This document shows positions 23,926 through 34,054 of a stretch of DNA of 64,000 nucleotides, one piece after another. The translations under genes were made by a program, and so were the position numbers. Position 1 is the first letter of the stretch. Each line of letters begins with the position of its first letter. The notes beneath the pieces were generated by a model that saw nothing but the letters and a program-made list of their open reading frames with translations, did not search any database and was not told where the DNA came from. The stretch comes from Rhizobiales bacterium CCH3-A5 (lineage in GTDB: Bacteria; Pseudomonadota; Alphaproteobacteria; Rhizobiales; Beijerinckiaceae), in assembly GCA_001556025.1 (NCBI GenBank), contig LSIB01000163.1, positions 1-64,000 of the forward strand. Direction: 5' to 3'.

Positions 23926-25062
23926 TCAGGTCAGCGCTCCACGCGCGGCGATCGGCCAGAGCGCCTCGACATGGGCGTCCGCCGTATGCAGCCCGCGCAC
24001 GCAGACATACCAGTCGTGCAGGTTCACCGTCGGGTCGCAATGGCCGGGCACGAGCAGGATGCGGTCGCCGCGATGGGGCACCGCGATCGGGTCGCCCGTC
24101 AGGACGCCGTGCTCGTCGGACGGCTTCGAATAGACCAGTCCCTCGCGCCGGAACGGCACGGGCAGCCCTGAATCGATCGCGGCCGCCTTGTGGCCGGCGT
24201 CGACCACCGCGCGGTCGGGCGTAGGCTTGCTCATCACGCCCGCCAGCACGAAGAGCGCGTGTTCGAAATTGCGGAACGGCTCGCCATTGGCCTGCCGGTT
24301 GCGGGCGTAGTCGGCGTCCATGAAGATGTAGGAGCCGGCCTGGATCTCGTTCCACAGCCCGGAGCCCGTCTCGATCTCGTAGGTGCCGGTGCCGGCCCCG
24401 CCGATGGTGGCGCAGGAAAGGCCTGCCTGCGTCAGCCGCTCGACCGTATTGCGCACCGACACGCCCGCTCGCTCGATTGCCTCGCTGCGCTCGTCGATCG
24501 AGCGCATATGCTGGGCCGTGCCGTGATAGGCCTGCAGGCCGCCAAAGCGCAGCGTGTTCGAGCGCGCCACGGCTTCCGCGATGCGCACTGCCGCCTCGCC
24601 CGGCGCGACGCCGCAACGCCGCCCGCCGACATCGATCTCGACGAGAATATCGAGCACAACGTCATGGCGCGCCGCCGCGTCGGCCGCCTCGCGCACGCCG
24701 TCGAGATGATCGACGCAGAGGCTGATCTTCGCCTGCCTTGCAAGCTGCGCCAGCCGGTCGAGCTTGGCGGCGCCCGCGACCTCATTGGAGACCAGCACGT
24801 CATGGACGCCGCCCGCCACCAGGATCTCGGCCTCCGAGACCTTCTGCACGCATTGCCCGACCGCGCCATGGGCGATCTGGCGCAAGGCGATCTCCGGGCT
24901 CTTATGCGTCTTGGCGTGCGGGCGCAGGCGCACGCCATGGCCTTGCGTATAGGCGGCCATGGTCACGAGATTGCGCTCGAAGGCATCGAGATCGAGCACG
25001 AGGGCGGGCGTATCGATCTCTTTGAAGCTCTGGCCGGCCTGGGCCGGCGGGGGCAATGGCAT
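23926..25062 (-). CDS. D-threonine aldolase / D-serine dehydratase-like PLP enzyme
   Basis: A 378-residue fold-type III (alanine-racemase-like) enzyme. The PLP lysine lies in LRPHAKTHK, a motif shared by D-threonine aldolase, D-serine dehydratase (DSD1) and D-threo-3-hydroxyaspartate dehydratase. The GGAGTGTYE segment binds the cofactor phosphate. The C-terminal GHCDPTVNLHD motif contains the His and Cys that hold a divalent metal. ATG 25062 is used; 50 upstream in-frame residues lack family character. The substrate could be a D-beta-hydroxy amino acid. Transcribed alone, divergent from the ABC exporter. Confidence 0.9.
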   Translation of the reverse strand: MPLPPPAQAGQSFKEIDTPALVLDLDAFERNLVTMAAYTQGHGVRLRPHAKTHKSPEIALRQIAHGAVGQCVQKVSEAEILVAGGVHDVLVSNEVAGAAKLDRLAQLARQAKISLCVDHLDGVREAADAAARHDVVLDILVEIDVGGRRCGVAPGEAAVRIAEAVARSNTLRFGGLQAYHGTAQHMRSIDERSEAIERAGVSVRNTVERLTQAGLSCATIGGAGTGTYEIETGSGLWNEIQAGSYIFMDADYARNRQANGEPFRNFEHALFVLAGVMSKPTPDRAVVDAGHKAAAIDSGLPVPFRREGLVYSKPSDEHGVLTGDPIAVPHRGDRILLVPGHCDPTVNLHDWYVCVRGLHTADAHVEALWPIAARGALT

Positions 25063-25192
25063 GCTGTCGCGCTTTCTGGACTGGTCGTGCTGGATTCGGT
25101 TTCGCGCGGCATGGGACGCCAGCTTCATGGCCGGGGCAAGACCCTGTTTCACCCGGTAGCGCTCCTCCACGCACCATGATAACCCCCCGCCC

Positions 25193-27013
25193 ATGAAGAT
25201 CGGCCGCGTCACCGACGATACATTCGCGTTGTTCGCCCGCGTCTGGCGGGAGCAGGCCAGGGCCTATCTGCCGCAGATGGCGATGATCATGGGGCTCGTC
25301 GTGGTCATCGCCGCGACGACGAGCTTCTATCCGCTGCTGATCAAGGCGGCGTTCGACGCCTTCGCCGATCCGCTGACGGCCGAGGCGACCGGCTTCGTGC
25401 GGCGCATGGAGCGGCTGGTCTCGAAATCGATCGGAATCGAGATCGGTGTGGTCAACGCGGTCGCGGTCGTCGTCGTCATCGTCACGGCGATCAAGGGCTT
25501 TTCGCTGCTGACCCAGACCGTGATGACCAACAGCGTCGTCAGCCGGATCGAAGCCGACATGCAGACGCAGCTCTACGCCCATCTGATCGACGCCGACCTC
25601 GCCCAGCTCCAGCGCGAGAACCCGGCCTCCCTCACCCAACGCTTCACCACCGATTTTACTTTCGTCAAGGAGGCGCTGACGCGGCTGATCAACATCGCCG
25701 TGCGCGACGTGCTCACCGCCATCGCGCTGGTCGGGGCCATGCTCTGGATCGACTGGCAGATGACGCTGGTCGTGCTGCTGATCGCTCCCATCGTCGCCCG
25801 CCCGATCGGCAGGATCGGCAAGAAGCTGCGCCGTATGGCGCTGTCGCAGCAGGAGCAGACCGGCGTGATGGCGAGCCTCGTCACCGAGAGCCTGCAGGGC
25901 GCACGCGCCGCCAAGACCGATTCGCTCGAGCCCTATCTCAAGGTCCGCGCGGCCAACGCGTTCGAGGGAATCCGCACGCTCAAGATGAAGGCCGCCAATG
26001 CACGCGGCCGGCTCGATCCGCTGCTGGAGGTCGCCGGCGGCATGGCGGTCGCCGGCGTGCTGGCAGCCATCGGCGTGCGCATCACGTCCGGCGGTTCGAC
26101 GGTCGGCGATTTCACCGGCTATGTCTCGGCGCTGCTGCTTGCGGCACAGCCGATGCGCTCGCTCGGCAATCTCAACGCCATCGTCCAGGAGGCCGGCGCG
26201 TCGCTGAAGCGCTATTATGCGCTGATCGACGAGAAGCCGCTGGTGACGCAGGCCCCGGACGCGAAGACGCTGGCGGTCGGCGCCGGCGAGGTCGCCTTCC
26301 GCTCGCTGCGCTTCCGCTACCGCGACGACCAGCGCGCGCTCGAAGGCATCGATCTCGTGGCGCAGGGCGGCAAGACCACCGCATTGGTCGGCCGCTCGGG
26401 CTCCGGCAAGTCGACGCTGCTCGCACTGGTGCCGCGCCTCTACGACCCAAGCGAGGGCCGCGTCGAGATCGACGGACAGGATATCCGCGACGTCACCCTG
26501 ACCTCGCTGCGCGCCCGGATCGGCGTGGTCAGTCAGGATGTCGTGCTCTTCGACGACACGGTGCGCGCCAACATCGCCTTCGGCCGCCCCGACGCCAGCG
26601 AGGACGAGATCGTCGCTGCCGCCGAGGCCGCGGCCGCGCATGATTTCATCATGGCGATGCCCGAGGGCTATGACAGCCAGGTCGGCGAGCGCGGCTCAAA
26701 GCTGTCGGGCGGCGAGCGCCAGCGCATCGCCATCGCCCGCGCCATCCTGAAGGACGTCCCGATCCTGCTGCTCGACGAGGCGACGAGCGCGCTCGACACG
26801 CAGTCCGAGCGCCTCGTCCAGCAGGCGCTGGCCCGGCTGATGGAGAACCGCACCACGCTGGTCATCGCGCACAGGCTCTCGACCGTGCGCGAGGCCGACC
26901 TGATCGTGGTGATGGACGAGGGCAGAATCGTCGAGACCGGCAGCCACGACGCGCTTCTGGCCCGCGACGGGGCCTATGCGCGGCTCTACCGGCTGCAGTT
27001 CGTGGAGAGTTGA
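25193..27013 (+). CDS. ABC exporter, fused membrane-ATPase half-transporter (MsbA-like)
   Basis: A 606-residue half-transporter: six membrane helices (about 25-330) followed by an ATPase domain (about 360-600). The ATPase has Walker A GRSGSGKST, Q-loop VSQDVVLFDD, signature LSGGERQR, Walker B ILLLDEATSALD and H-loop AHRLST. It works as a homodimer. MsbA itself flips lipid A, but lipid, peptide or drug exporters share this architecture, so the substrate is open. It is divergent from the D-amino-acid enzyme with 130 bp between. Confidence 0.93.
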   Translation: MKIGRVTDDTFALFARVWREQARAYLPQMAMIMGLVVVIAATTSFYPLLIKAAFDAFADPLTAEATGFVRRMERLVSKSIGIEIGVVNAVAVVVVIVTAIKGFSLLTQTVMTNSVVSRIEADMQTQLYAHLIDADLAQLQRENPASLTQRFTTDFTFVKEALTRLINIAVRDVLTAIALVGAMLWIDWQMTLVVLLIAPIVARPIGRIGKKLRRMALSQQEQTGVMASLVTESLQGARAAKTDSLEPYLKVRAANAFEGIRTLKMKAANARGRLDPLLEVAGGMAVAGVLAAIGVRITSGGSTVGDFTGYVSALLLAAQPMRSLGNLNAIVQEAGASLKRYYALIDEKPLVTQAPDAKTLAVGAGEVAFRSLRFRYRDDQRALEGIDLVAQGGKTTALVGRSGSGKSTLLALVPRLYDPSEGRVEIDGQDIRDVTLTSLRARIGVVSQDVVLFDDTVRANIAFGRPDASEDEIVAAAEAAAAHDFIMAMPEGYDSQVGERGSKLSGGERQRIAIARAILKDVPILLLDEATSALDTQSERLVQQALARLMENRTTLVIAHRLSTVREADLIVVMDEGRIVETGSHDALLARDGAYARLYRLQFVES

Positions 27014-27054
27014 GGCCGCACTGGCCTATCCGTCATCGCGACGGCCGAGAGAGT

Positions 27055-27627
27055 CTACGGCTCCCGCGCCAGCGCATCCGCAGCCGCCGGGAAACCCCGG
27101 AACGAGAACGGCAGCGCCAAGGGCCGGTTGGCGGCGTCGATGAACCGCAGTTGCCCGCCTTCGCCATGCGCCCGCCAGCGCCGGAGCAGATCCTCGCTCA
27201 TCGCAATCTCGGCGAAGCAGCCGCCGGGGATGCAGCGCTGATAGGGCGCAAGCACGCCCTCGTCCTTCTCGCCGAGCGCGAGCCGGACGCCGGCATTGGG
27301 CCCGAAGGCGATGTTGGGCGCGACCTGCACCACGACCTTCAGCGGTTCGGCCTTGACCGGCCGGCCGAGCGCGATCAGCGCGACCGGGCCCTGCTGACCC
27401 TGCACCTGCAGCGTCTGGACGATCTCGCAGATGCGCGTACCGACGCCCTGCTGGCAGCGATGCACCCAGTCGCCATAGCTGGCGGTGGTGTTGTCGGGCT
27501 GCGAGACCCCGCCTGCCGGTGCGGCCGGAGGCGCGGCGGGAGCGGCCGGGCGTTGCGGCTGAGCTTGCGCCAGAGCGGAGCCCGCGCCGCTGAGCGCGAC
27601 GAGAAATGTGAGTGAAACGAGCTTCAT
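27055..27627 (-). CDS. Invasion-associated locus B (IalB) family protein
   Basis: A 190-residue exported protein: Sec signal peptide (1-20), a Gln/Pro/Ala-rich linker (21-42) and one IalB domain. The domain has YGDWVHRCQQ, the ALIALGRPVKAEPLKVVVQVAPNI segment split over two strands, and paired cysteines in CQQGVGTRIC and RCIPGGC. IalB of Bartonella affects erythrocyte invasion, but this family is widespread in free-living Hyphomicrobiales with no known biochemical activity. It lies 118 bp downstream of obgE on the same strand. Confidence 0.88.
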   Translation of the reverse strand: MKLVSLTFLVALSGAGSALAQAQPQRPAAPAAPPAAPAGGVSQPDNTTASYGDWVHRCQQGVGTRICEIVQTLQVQGQQGPVALIALGRPVKAEPLKVVVQVAPNIAFGPNAGVRLALGEKDEGVLAPYQRCIPGGCFAEIAMSEDLLRRWRAHGEGGQLRFIDAANRPLALPFSFRGFPAAADALAREP

Positions 27628-27745
27628 GGCGCGTGGCGTCCAGCAGGAGAAATGCGACGCGCACTTGACGCGACGGAAGGGGACGACGCAAGGCCTGCGG
27701 CCCGAATGCGAACGGCCATCCATCACTTTGTAATGATTAAGGTTA

Positions 27746-28795
<1,050 letters not shown>

Positions 28796-28863
28796 TCAGT
28801 AGGGGCTTAGGCGAGCAAGGGCAATGCGCGCCTCGTCCTTCCCCCTCCGGCGCGAAGCGAACC

Positions 28864-29727
28864 TCACGCCGCGAGCCTCGTCCCGGCCATCTCGGCGCGC
28901 AGCGCCGCGGCGAAGCGGCGCGCGGCGAGGCCGGGCTGGGGGCCGAGGATCAGCCCGACCGACAGCTCGAACAGCGGCGGCAGGCCGTCGCCCTCGCCGA
29001 GCCGGCGCAGCCCGGCGGGGACGGCGCTTTCGGTGATCGCGCTGACGCAAAGTCCTGCTTCCACGGCCGAGAGCACGCCGGCCATATGCGAGGAGGAGAA
29101 GACGATGCGATGCGCCCTGGCGGCGCGCTTAAGCGTGGCCAGGATGCGCGGCCGCGCCCGGCAGCCCTCGGCGAAGAGCGCCAGCGGCAGCGTCTCCTGC
29201 AGCTCGGGCCGATGTCCGCGCCCGGCCACCCAGACCAGCGGCTCGCGCCGCAGCATTTCGCCGACCGGGCGGTCGGGGTCCTGCGTCACCACCGCGAGGT
29301 CGTAGTCGCCGGCTGCGATCATGGGCTCGATGCGCTTCGACAGATCGCAGTTGAGCTCCAGCTCGACCTTGGGATGCTCGGCCGAGAAGCGCGCGATCAG
29401 CGGCCGCAGATAGGCGTCGACGTAATCGTCCGGGATGCCGATGCGCAGCCGACCCGTGGCGGCGTCGCCGGCGAGGTCGGCCAGCGCCTCGCGCTCGATC
29501 GCGAGCAGCCGGCGCGCATGGGCGATCAGGCGCTCGCCCGCATCGGTCGGCGTCACGCCCCGGCGCGAGCGCTCCAGCAGCCGCCGCCCGACCGCGCTCT
29601 CCAGATCCTGGATGCGCACCGAGATCGCCGACTGGGTGCGGCCGAGCCTGACGCCCGCTGCCGTGAAGCCGCCGGTCTCGGCCACCGCGACGAGCATGTC
29701 GAGCGCCGCGAGGTCGAAATGGGACAT
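28864..29727 (-). CDS. LysR-family transcriptional regulator
   Basis: A 287-residue regulator. The N-terminal winged HTH spans about 3-62 (FDLAALDMLVAVAETGGFTAAG, then GRTQSAISVRIQDLE), followed by a two-lobed effector domain (about 90-285) starting GRLRIGIPDDYVDAYL. It is divergent from an EamA-type permease across a 167-bp region with repeated TCAGAATNAT motifs, so it probably controls that transporter gene and itself. The effector is unknown. Confidence 0.93.
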   Translation of the reverse strand: MSHFDLAALDMLVAVAETGGFTAAGVRLGRTQSAISVRIQDLESAVGRRLLERSRRGVTPTDAGERLIAHARRLLAIEREALADLAGDAATGRLRIGIPDDYVDAYLRPLIARFSAEHPKVELELNCDLSKRIEPMIAAGDYDLAVVTQDPDRPVGEMLRREPLVWVAGRGHRPELQETLPLALFAEGCRARPRILATLKRAARAHRIVFSSSHMAGVLSAVEAGLCVSAITESAVPAGLRRLGEGDGLPPLFELSVGLILGPQPGLAARRFAAALRAEMAGTRLAA

Positions 29728-29734
29728 GGCCGCT

Positions 29735-29783
29735 CCATCGGATTTCAGAATGATTAAATCAGAATAATCCGTTTTTCCGATGG
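29735..29783. promoter_or_regulatory. LysR/EamA divergent operator region
   Basis: A perfect 8-bp inverted repeat CCATCGGA/TCCGATGG (29735-29742 and 29776-29783) encloses two direct copies of TCAGAATNAT at 29745-29754 and 29759-29768, 14 bases apart. The block is clearly AT-richer than its surroundings and lies directly upstream of the LysR start, which suits a LysR binding site. Confidence 0.55.
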
Positions 29784-29811
29784 ATGGAAGCGACCTAGAA
29801 GCAGAGCAGAA

Positions 29812-29873
29812 CCCTCAGCCCTCGTCCTTCGAGACGCCGCGTTACGCGGTTCCCCAGGATGAGGGCTGGAGGG
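29812..29873. repeat. Imperfect palindromic dispersed repeat
   Basis: CCTCAGCCCTCGTCCT on the left is mirrored by AGGATGAGGGCTGGAGG on the right with a looser middle around GCCGCG/CGCGGT. The outer arms match the well-known CCCTCATCCTGAGGAG-type repeats of alphaproteobacteria. It lies between the LysR operator and the EamA start. Confidence 0.6.
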
Positions 29874-29894
29874 CGCCAGACCCGGAACTCCGCC

Positions 29895-30806
29895 ATGACC
29901 ACCGCCGCCATCGACCTGCACCGGCCCGCCGCGCCCGCGCTCGCCATGTTCCTCGCTCTGCTCGCGGGCGCGACCTGCATCGGCTTTTCGGGCGTGTTCG
30001 TGCGCTTCGCCGATGTCGGCCCGGCGGCGGCCGGCTTCTGGCGCATGGCCTTCGCGCTGCCGCTGCTGGCGGCCTGGACGGCCGCCGAACGCCGCAGACC
30101 GTCAGTCGGCGCGGCGCGCGGGACGGCCTTCTGGCCGATCGCGCTCGCCGGCCTCGCCTTCGCCGTCGACGTGGTGCTCTACAACGCGGCGCTCGGCCAT
30201 ACCACGATCGCCAACGCCTCGCTGCTCGGCAATCTCTCGCCGGTCGCCGTCGTGCTCGGCGGCTGGCTGCTGCTGGGCGAACGGCCGAGCCGGCGCGTGC
30301 TTGGCGCGCTGGCGCTCGCGCTCGGCGGCGCGCTGATGCTGGTCGCGCCAAAGCTCGCCAGCGCGTCCGGCCCGGCTCTCACGGGCGGGGCGCTCGGCGA
30401 CATGCTCGCGGTCGGCGCGGCTTTCGCCTACGCCGCCTACATCATCGCCATCCGCCGCGCCCGCAACAGCGCCGAGGCCGGCCGCATCGGCTTGATCTCG
30501 AGCGCGCTCTGCGGCGCGTTCTGCCTCGCTGCCGCGCTGGCGCTCGGCGAAACCCTGCTGCCGGCGAGCCCTGCCGGCTGGCTCGCGGTGATCGCGCTCG
30601 GGGTGATCTCGCATGCGCTCGGCCAGGGGCTGATCACGCTCTCGCTCGGCAGCTATGGCGCGGGCGCCGCCTCGCTGGTGATGGTCTGGCCGGCGCTGGT
30701 CAGCGTGCTCGCCGCCTGGGCGATCTTCGGCGAGCAGCCGGGTCCGGCGCAGGCGTTCGGCGGCGTTGCGATCCTGGCTGCGGTGCTGCTGGTGCGGCGG
30801 GGCTGA
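29895..30806 (+). CDS. DMT-family (EamA) transporter
   Basis: A 303-residue membrane protein with ten predicted helices in two EamA repeats; the first has SGVFVRFADVGPAAAGFWRM and GHTTIANASLLGNLSPV. ATG 29895 is preferred over an upstream in-frame ATG because the extra 12 residues are not conserved in character. Likely an inner-membrane exporter of amino acids or metabolites. The divergent LysR regulator suggests inducible expression. Confidence 0.87.
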   Translation: MTTAAIDLHRPAAPALAMFLALLAGATCIGFSGVFVRFADVGPAAAGFWRMAFALPLLAAWTAAERRRPSVGAARGTAFWPIALAGLAFAVDVVLYNAALGHTTIANASLLGNLSPVAVVLGGWLLLGERPSRRVLGALALALGGALMLVAPKLASASGPALTGGALGDMLAVGAAFAYAAYIIAIRRARNSAEAGRIGLISSALCGAFCLAAALALGETLLPASPAGWLAVIALGVISHALGQGLITLSLGSYGAGAASLVMVWPALVSVLAAWAIFGEQPGPAQAFGGVAILAAVLLVRRG

Positions 30807-31297
30807 GCCCAGCACGGCATGGGCGCGTCCACCCTCTCTCGCCCGGAGGCGAGACAGGCTTCAATCCCCATGGGCACAGCCTCGCCCTGGATCCCCGCCT
30901 CCCGACACCTATGCCATAACCCTGCCGTTCCACCCGGCCAGGGGCTCTCGCGAGGCGTCGTGCGGGCGGGCGGAATGGCGGTGTCCATGGTCGCGGCCGT
31001 TGCGGGCCGCAGCGTCATGGAGGCGTCGATCGTCGGCCGCGCCGAATTCTGGCAGGCGCGGGTCCATGCCGGACTCCCATCGACGGTCGGCTCCTACGAG
31101 AGAACCGCGCGCGGAGTCGGCGGCGGCTGGTCACGGCCGCAATCGACATCGACATCGACATCGACATCGGCGCGCGGCCAAAGCCCCGCCGCCACCGGCT
31201 CCGCGCACCCCCTGCGGGTTGTGGAAGACGAGACACCCCGCGGCGCGAGCCGACCGGGGCTTTGGTTGCGAGACCTGCGCCAGATGCGCGGCTCGCC
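30807..31297. other. Gene-poor region with a hexanucleotide repeat
   Basis: A 491-base gap between the EamA gene and the convergent ankyrin gene. Open frames here are proline/arginine-rich, lack ribosome binding sites and overlap the ankyrin gene, so no gene is called. The only structure is a short tandem repeat at 31142-31169. Confidence 0.5.
31142..31169. repeat. ATCGAC tandem repeat
   Basis: Four full copies of ATCGAC followed by a partial copy (ATCG). Being non-coding by this reading, it may simply reflect replication slippage. Confidence 0.8.
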
Positions 31298-31978
31298 TCA
31301 CTCGGTCCGGTCGAGGATGCGCACCATCTGCTCGAACCCGCGCTGGCGCGCCATCTGGATCGGCGTCACGCCGTTGCGGTCGCCGAGGTCGCGCCGTGCG
31401 CCGGCGGCGACCAGATGCCGCGCGGTTCGCTGATGCCTGACGCCGCCATCGCCGAGGATGACGGCCTCGATCAAGGCGGTCCAGGACAGGTTGTTGACAT
31501 GGTCGAGCGGCGCGCCGGCCTCGATCAGCACCCTGACGACCTCGTCATGGCCGAGATGGGCGGCGGCGATCAGGGCGGTGCCGGCATAGGGGCTCGTGAC
31601 CGCCTTCGCATCGCCGCCGAGCGCCAGCGCGACCCGCATCGTCTCGACATCGTCGGCGACGGCCGCGATCGTGACAGTGTCATAGCGCTGCGCGTCGAGC
31701 GCGCGCGGATCGGCGCCCAGCCTGACCAGCGCGCGCATGGCCTCGCGCTGCCGGGCATGGGCCGCGATATGCAGCGCGGTGCGGCCCTGGCCGTCACGCT
31801 CATCCATCGGCGCGCCCGCTGCCGCCAGCCTCTCGATGGCGGCGACGTCGCCGGCATGGGCTGCGGCCTGGAGGCCGCGATAGCCGGCGGTTTCCGTGGG
31901 CGATGGCGGGATTTGCGCCGGAGCCGGCGAGGCCCAGAGCGCGGCGGCAAGGCCGATGGCGAGGATGGCGGCAATCAT
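31298..31978 (-). CDS. Exported ankyrin-repeat protein
   Basis: A 226-residue protein. ATG 31978 follows GGAGGAGAGG and starts a Sec signal peptide (1-22, ending ALWASPAPA). Four to five ankyrin repeats follow, recognisable by GRTALHIAAHA, GTALIAAAHLGH, WTALIEAVILG and GVTPIQMARQRG. Ankyrin proteins bind partners; periplasmic ones such as AnkB in Pseudomonas protect catalase, but no such partner gene is adjacent. The role is unknown. Confidence 0.86.
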   Translation of the reverse strand: MIAAILAIGLAAALWASPAPAQIPPSPTETAGYRGLQAAAHAGDVAAIERLAAAGAPMDERDGQGRTALHIAAHARQREAMRALVRLGADPRALDAQRYDTVTIAAVADDVETMRVALALGGDAKAVTSPYAGTALIAAAHLGHDEVVRVLIEAGAPLDHVNNLSWTALIEAVILGDGGVRHQRTARHLVAAGARRDLGDRNGVTPIQMARQRGFEQMVRILDRTE

Positions 31979-32137
31979 GATGTCCTCTCCTCCGGCATGC
32001 CCGGCAGTGCCAGGCGCAACGACATTGCCGACAGGCGCGGCGCTCAAATCTCAAGCTGTTCTACCACCTTATGTCGCCGGCACATCGACAAAGCCGTGGC
32101 CGCAGAGCGTCTCCTGCGACACTGCGGACCACAGTTC

Positions 32138-32153
32138 TAAACCCGTCGTTAAC
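32138..32153 (+). promoter_or_regulatory. CtrA-box-like sequence upstream of motA
   Basis: TAAA-N7-TTAAC, one base from the consensus TTAA-N7-TTAAC bound by the cell-cycle regulator CtrA, ends 76 bases before the motA start. CtrA controls motility genes in many alphaproteobacteria. Short motif, so chance occurrence is possible. Confidence 0.35.
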
Positions 32154-32229
32154 CTCGATCGGGCATGTCCTAGGACCAGTAGCGGCTTCGCGCGGGCTGT
32201 GCCTGCTGCGGCCCGAGGGTGACAAATCC

Positions 32230-33093
32230 ATGCGGATGATCGTCGGCACAATCATCGTCTTTCTCTGCGTCTTCGGCGGCTACGCGGCGATGGGTGGCAA
32301 ACTCGGCGTCCTCTGGCAGCCATGGGAGTACGTCATCATCCTCGGCGCGGCGATTGGCGCCTTCGTCATCGGCAATCCTGCGCCGGTGCTCAAGGCCGTG
32401 CCCTCCATGTTCGGCACGATCCTGAAAGGCCCCAAATACACGCAGCAATGCTATGTCGAACTGCTGGGGATGCAGTATTCCCTCTACAAGCTCGCGAAGC
32501 AGAAGGGCATGCTCGCGATCGAGCCTCACATCGAAAATCCGAGCGAATCGACGCTGTTCAACGCCTTCCCGACCTTTGCCGCGAACCATCACGCGGTCGA
32601 GTTCGTCTGCGACTACATGCGCATGGTGACGCTGGGCGCCAACAACGTCCACGAGATCGACGCTCTCATGGATGAGGAACTGGAGACCCACCATCAGGAG
32701 CAGGAGCGTATCGTTTCGGCTATGCAGTCGCTCGCCGACGGCACACCGGCGCTCGGCATCGTCGCCGCCGTGCTCGGCGTGATCAAGACAATGGGAGCGA
32801 TCAAGGAGCCGCCGGAGGTGCTGGGTCATCTGATCGGCGGCGCGCTCGTCGGCACCTTTTTCGGCGTCTTCGTCGCCTACGGCCTGTTCGGGCCGATGGC
32901 GCAGTCGCTCAAGGGCACTTTTGAGGCCGAATCCAAATATTACCTGTCTCTCAAGGCAGGCCTTCTGGCCTTTATCAGCGGCCAGCCGCCGGTGATGGCC
33001 GCCGAGTTCGCCCGCAAGGCTCTGATGAGCGACGTCCGCCCGACATTCAGCGAAGTGGAAGCGGCCACCGCCGCCTTGCCCGCCACCGTCTGA
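32230..33093 (+). CDS. motA: Flagellar motor stator protein MotA
   Basis: A 287-residue inner-membrane protein of the proton-driven stator. It has four membrane helices (1-22, 34-52, about 170-190 and 200-222) and a large cytoplasmic loop (about 60-165). That loop carries the charged residues that touch FliG and ends in the DGTPALGIVAAVLGVIKTM segment. ATG 32230 follows GAGGGTGAC. It is followed by motB after 22 bp. No other flagellar gene is in the window, so this stator pair is separated from a main flagellar cluster. Confidence 0.95.
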   Translation: MRMIVGTIIVFLCVFGGYAAMGGKLGVLWQPWEYVIILGAAIGAFVIGNPAPVLKAVPSMFGTILKGPKYTQQCYVELLGMQYSLYKLAKQKGMLAIEPHIENPSESTLFNAFPTFAANHHAVEFVCDYMRMVTLGANNVHEIDALMDEELETHHQEQERIVSAMQSLADGTPALGIVAAVLGVIKTMGAIKEPPEVLGHLIGGALVGTFFGVFVAYGLFGPMAQSLKGTFEAESKYYLSLKAGLLAFISGQPPVMAAEFARKALMSDVRPTFSEVEAATAALPATV

Positions 33094-33115
33094 CCCAATC
33101 TCCCGTGGAGACCCG

Positions 33116-33988
33116 ATGACCAAGCCCGTCCAGCCGATCATCATCAAGAAGGTCAAGAAGGCCGGTCATGCGCATCATGGCGGAGCCTGGAAGATCGCCT
33201 ATGCGGACTTCGTGACCGCCATGATGGCGTTCTTCCTTCTCATGTGGCTGATCAGCATGACGACGCAGGAGCAGAAAATCGGTCTGGCGGAATACTTCGC
33301 GCCGGCAGCTCTGAGCCTCAGCAACAGCGGCGCTGGCGGCATCCTGATGGGCACCGCCATCGACAGTTCGGGCAGCAAGTCGTCGGCGCCCCACGATCCG
33401 GCGACGAGCACCGCCGGGCCGGAGGGAGGAGAGCGCCGGACCACCCAGGGCCGCGCCAGCGACCTGGAGGCCAGCCGCCCATCCGCCGGCGCGCAGTCCC
33501 ACCACAGCGCCATCGCCAGCCTCCGGCAGGCGCTCCAGGAAAAGCCTGAAATCGCCGATCTGTCGCGCAACATCGTGTTCGAGCCGACAAAGGATGGGTT
33601 GAACGTCTCCCTCGTGGACGAGGACGGCCGCTCCATGTTCGCCGAGGGCTCGGTGCAGCCCCGCGAGCGCACCCGTCTCGTGCTGGAGGCGATCGCGCCG
33701 ACCCTGCGCCGGCTGCCGAACCGCCTGTCCATCACCGGGCACACGGCCGCGACGCGCCCGGGCTCGGCGCGCACCGTCGATTCCTGGAGCCTCACCGCCG
33801 GGCGCTCGCTCGCCGTACGCGAGATCCTGTCGGGCGCCGGCGTTCCCAATGACCGCTTCGCATCGGTGGTGGGACGCGCCGACACCGAGCCGGTCTTCCC
33901 CGACAATCCCTACACGGCGCCGAACCGACGGGTGACGATCACGCTGCTCAACGAGGCGCCGCCGCTGCCCCCGAACGTCCTTCGCTGA
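33116..33988 (+). CDS. motB: Flagellar motor stator protein MotB
   Basis: A 290-residue stator subunit. A single membrane helix (about 28-48) contains the proton-carrying aspartate D31 in AYADFVTAMMAFF. A variable Ser/Gly/Ala-rich linker follows, then an OmpA-like peptidoglycan-binding domain (about 175-285) with SITGHTA, TAGRSLAVRE and PNRRVTITL. It anchors MotA rings to the cell wall. The gene is 22 bp downstream of motA and ends convergent with the RND pump gene. Confidence 0.95.
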   Translation: MTKPVQPIIIKKVKKAGHAHHGGAWKIAYADFVTAMMAFFLLMWLISMTTQEQKIGLAEYFAPAALSLSNSGAGGILMGTAIDSSGSKSSAPHDPATSTAGPEGGERRTTQGRASDLEASRPSAGAQSHHSAIASLRQALQEKPEIADLSRNIVFEPTKDGLNVSLVDEDGRSMFAEGSVQPRERTRLVLEAIAPTLRRLPNRLSITGHTAATRPGSARTVDSWSLTAGRSLAVREILSGAGVPNDRFASVVGRADTEPVFPDNPYTAPNRRVTITLLNEAPPLPPNVLR

Positions 33989-34054
33989 CGGGCAACCCCG
34001 CCTCGGCATCCGACTGGGATCGAACGGAGGTCGCTCAAGGCCGGCGGCAGCCTC

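Noticed and set aside
22934-24616. A 560-codon minus-strand frame over the HTH regulator and D-amino-acid enzyme
   Set aside because: It runs against the well-supported regulator gene and in another frame of the PLP enzyme.
30819-31433. A plus-strand frame of 204 codons in the EamA-ankyrin gap
   Set aside because: No ribosome binding site, Ser/Arg/Pro-rich, and it overlaps the ankyrin gene antisense.
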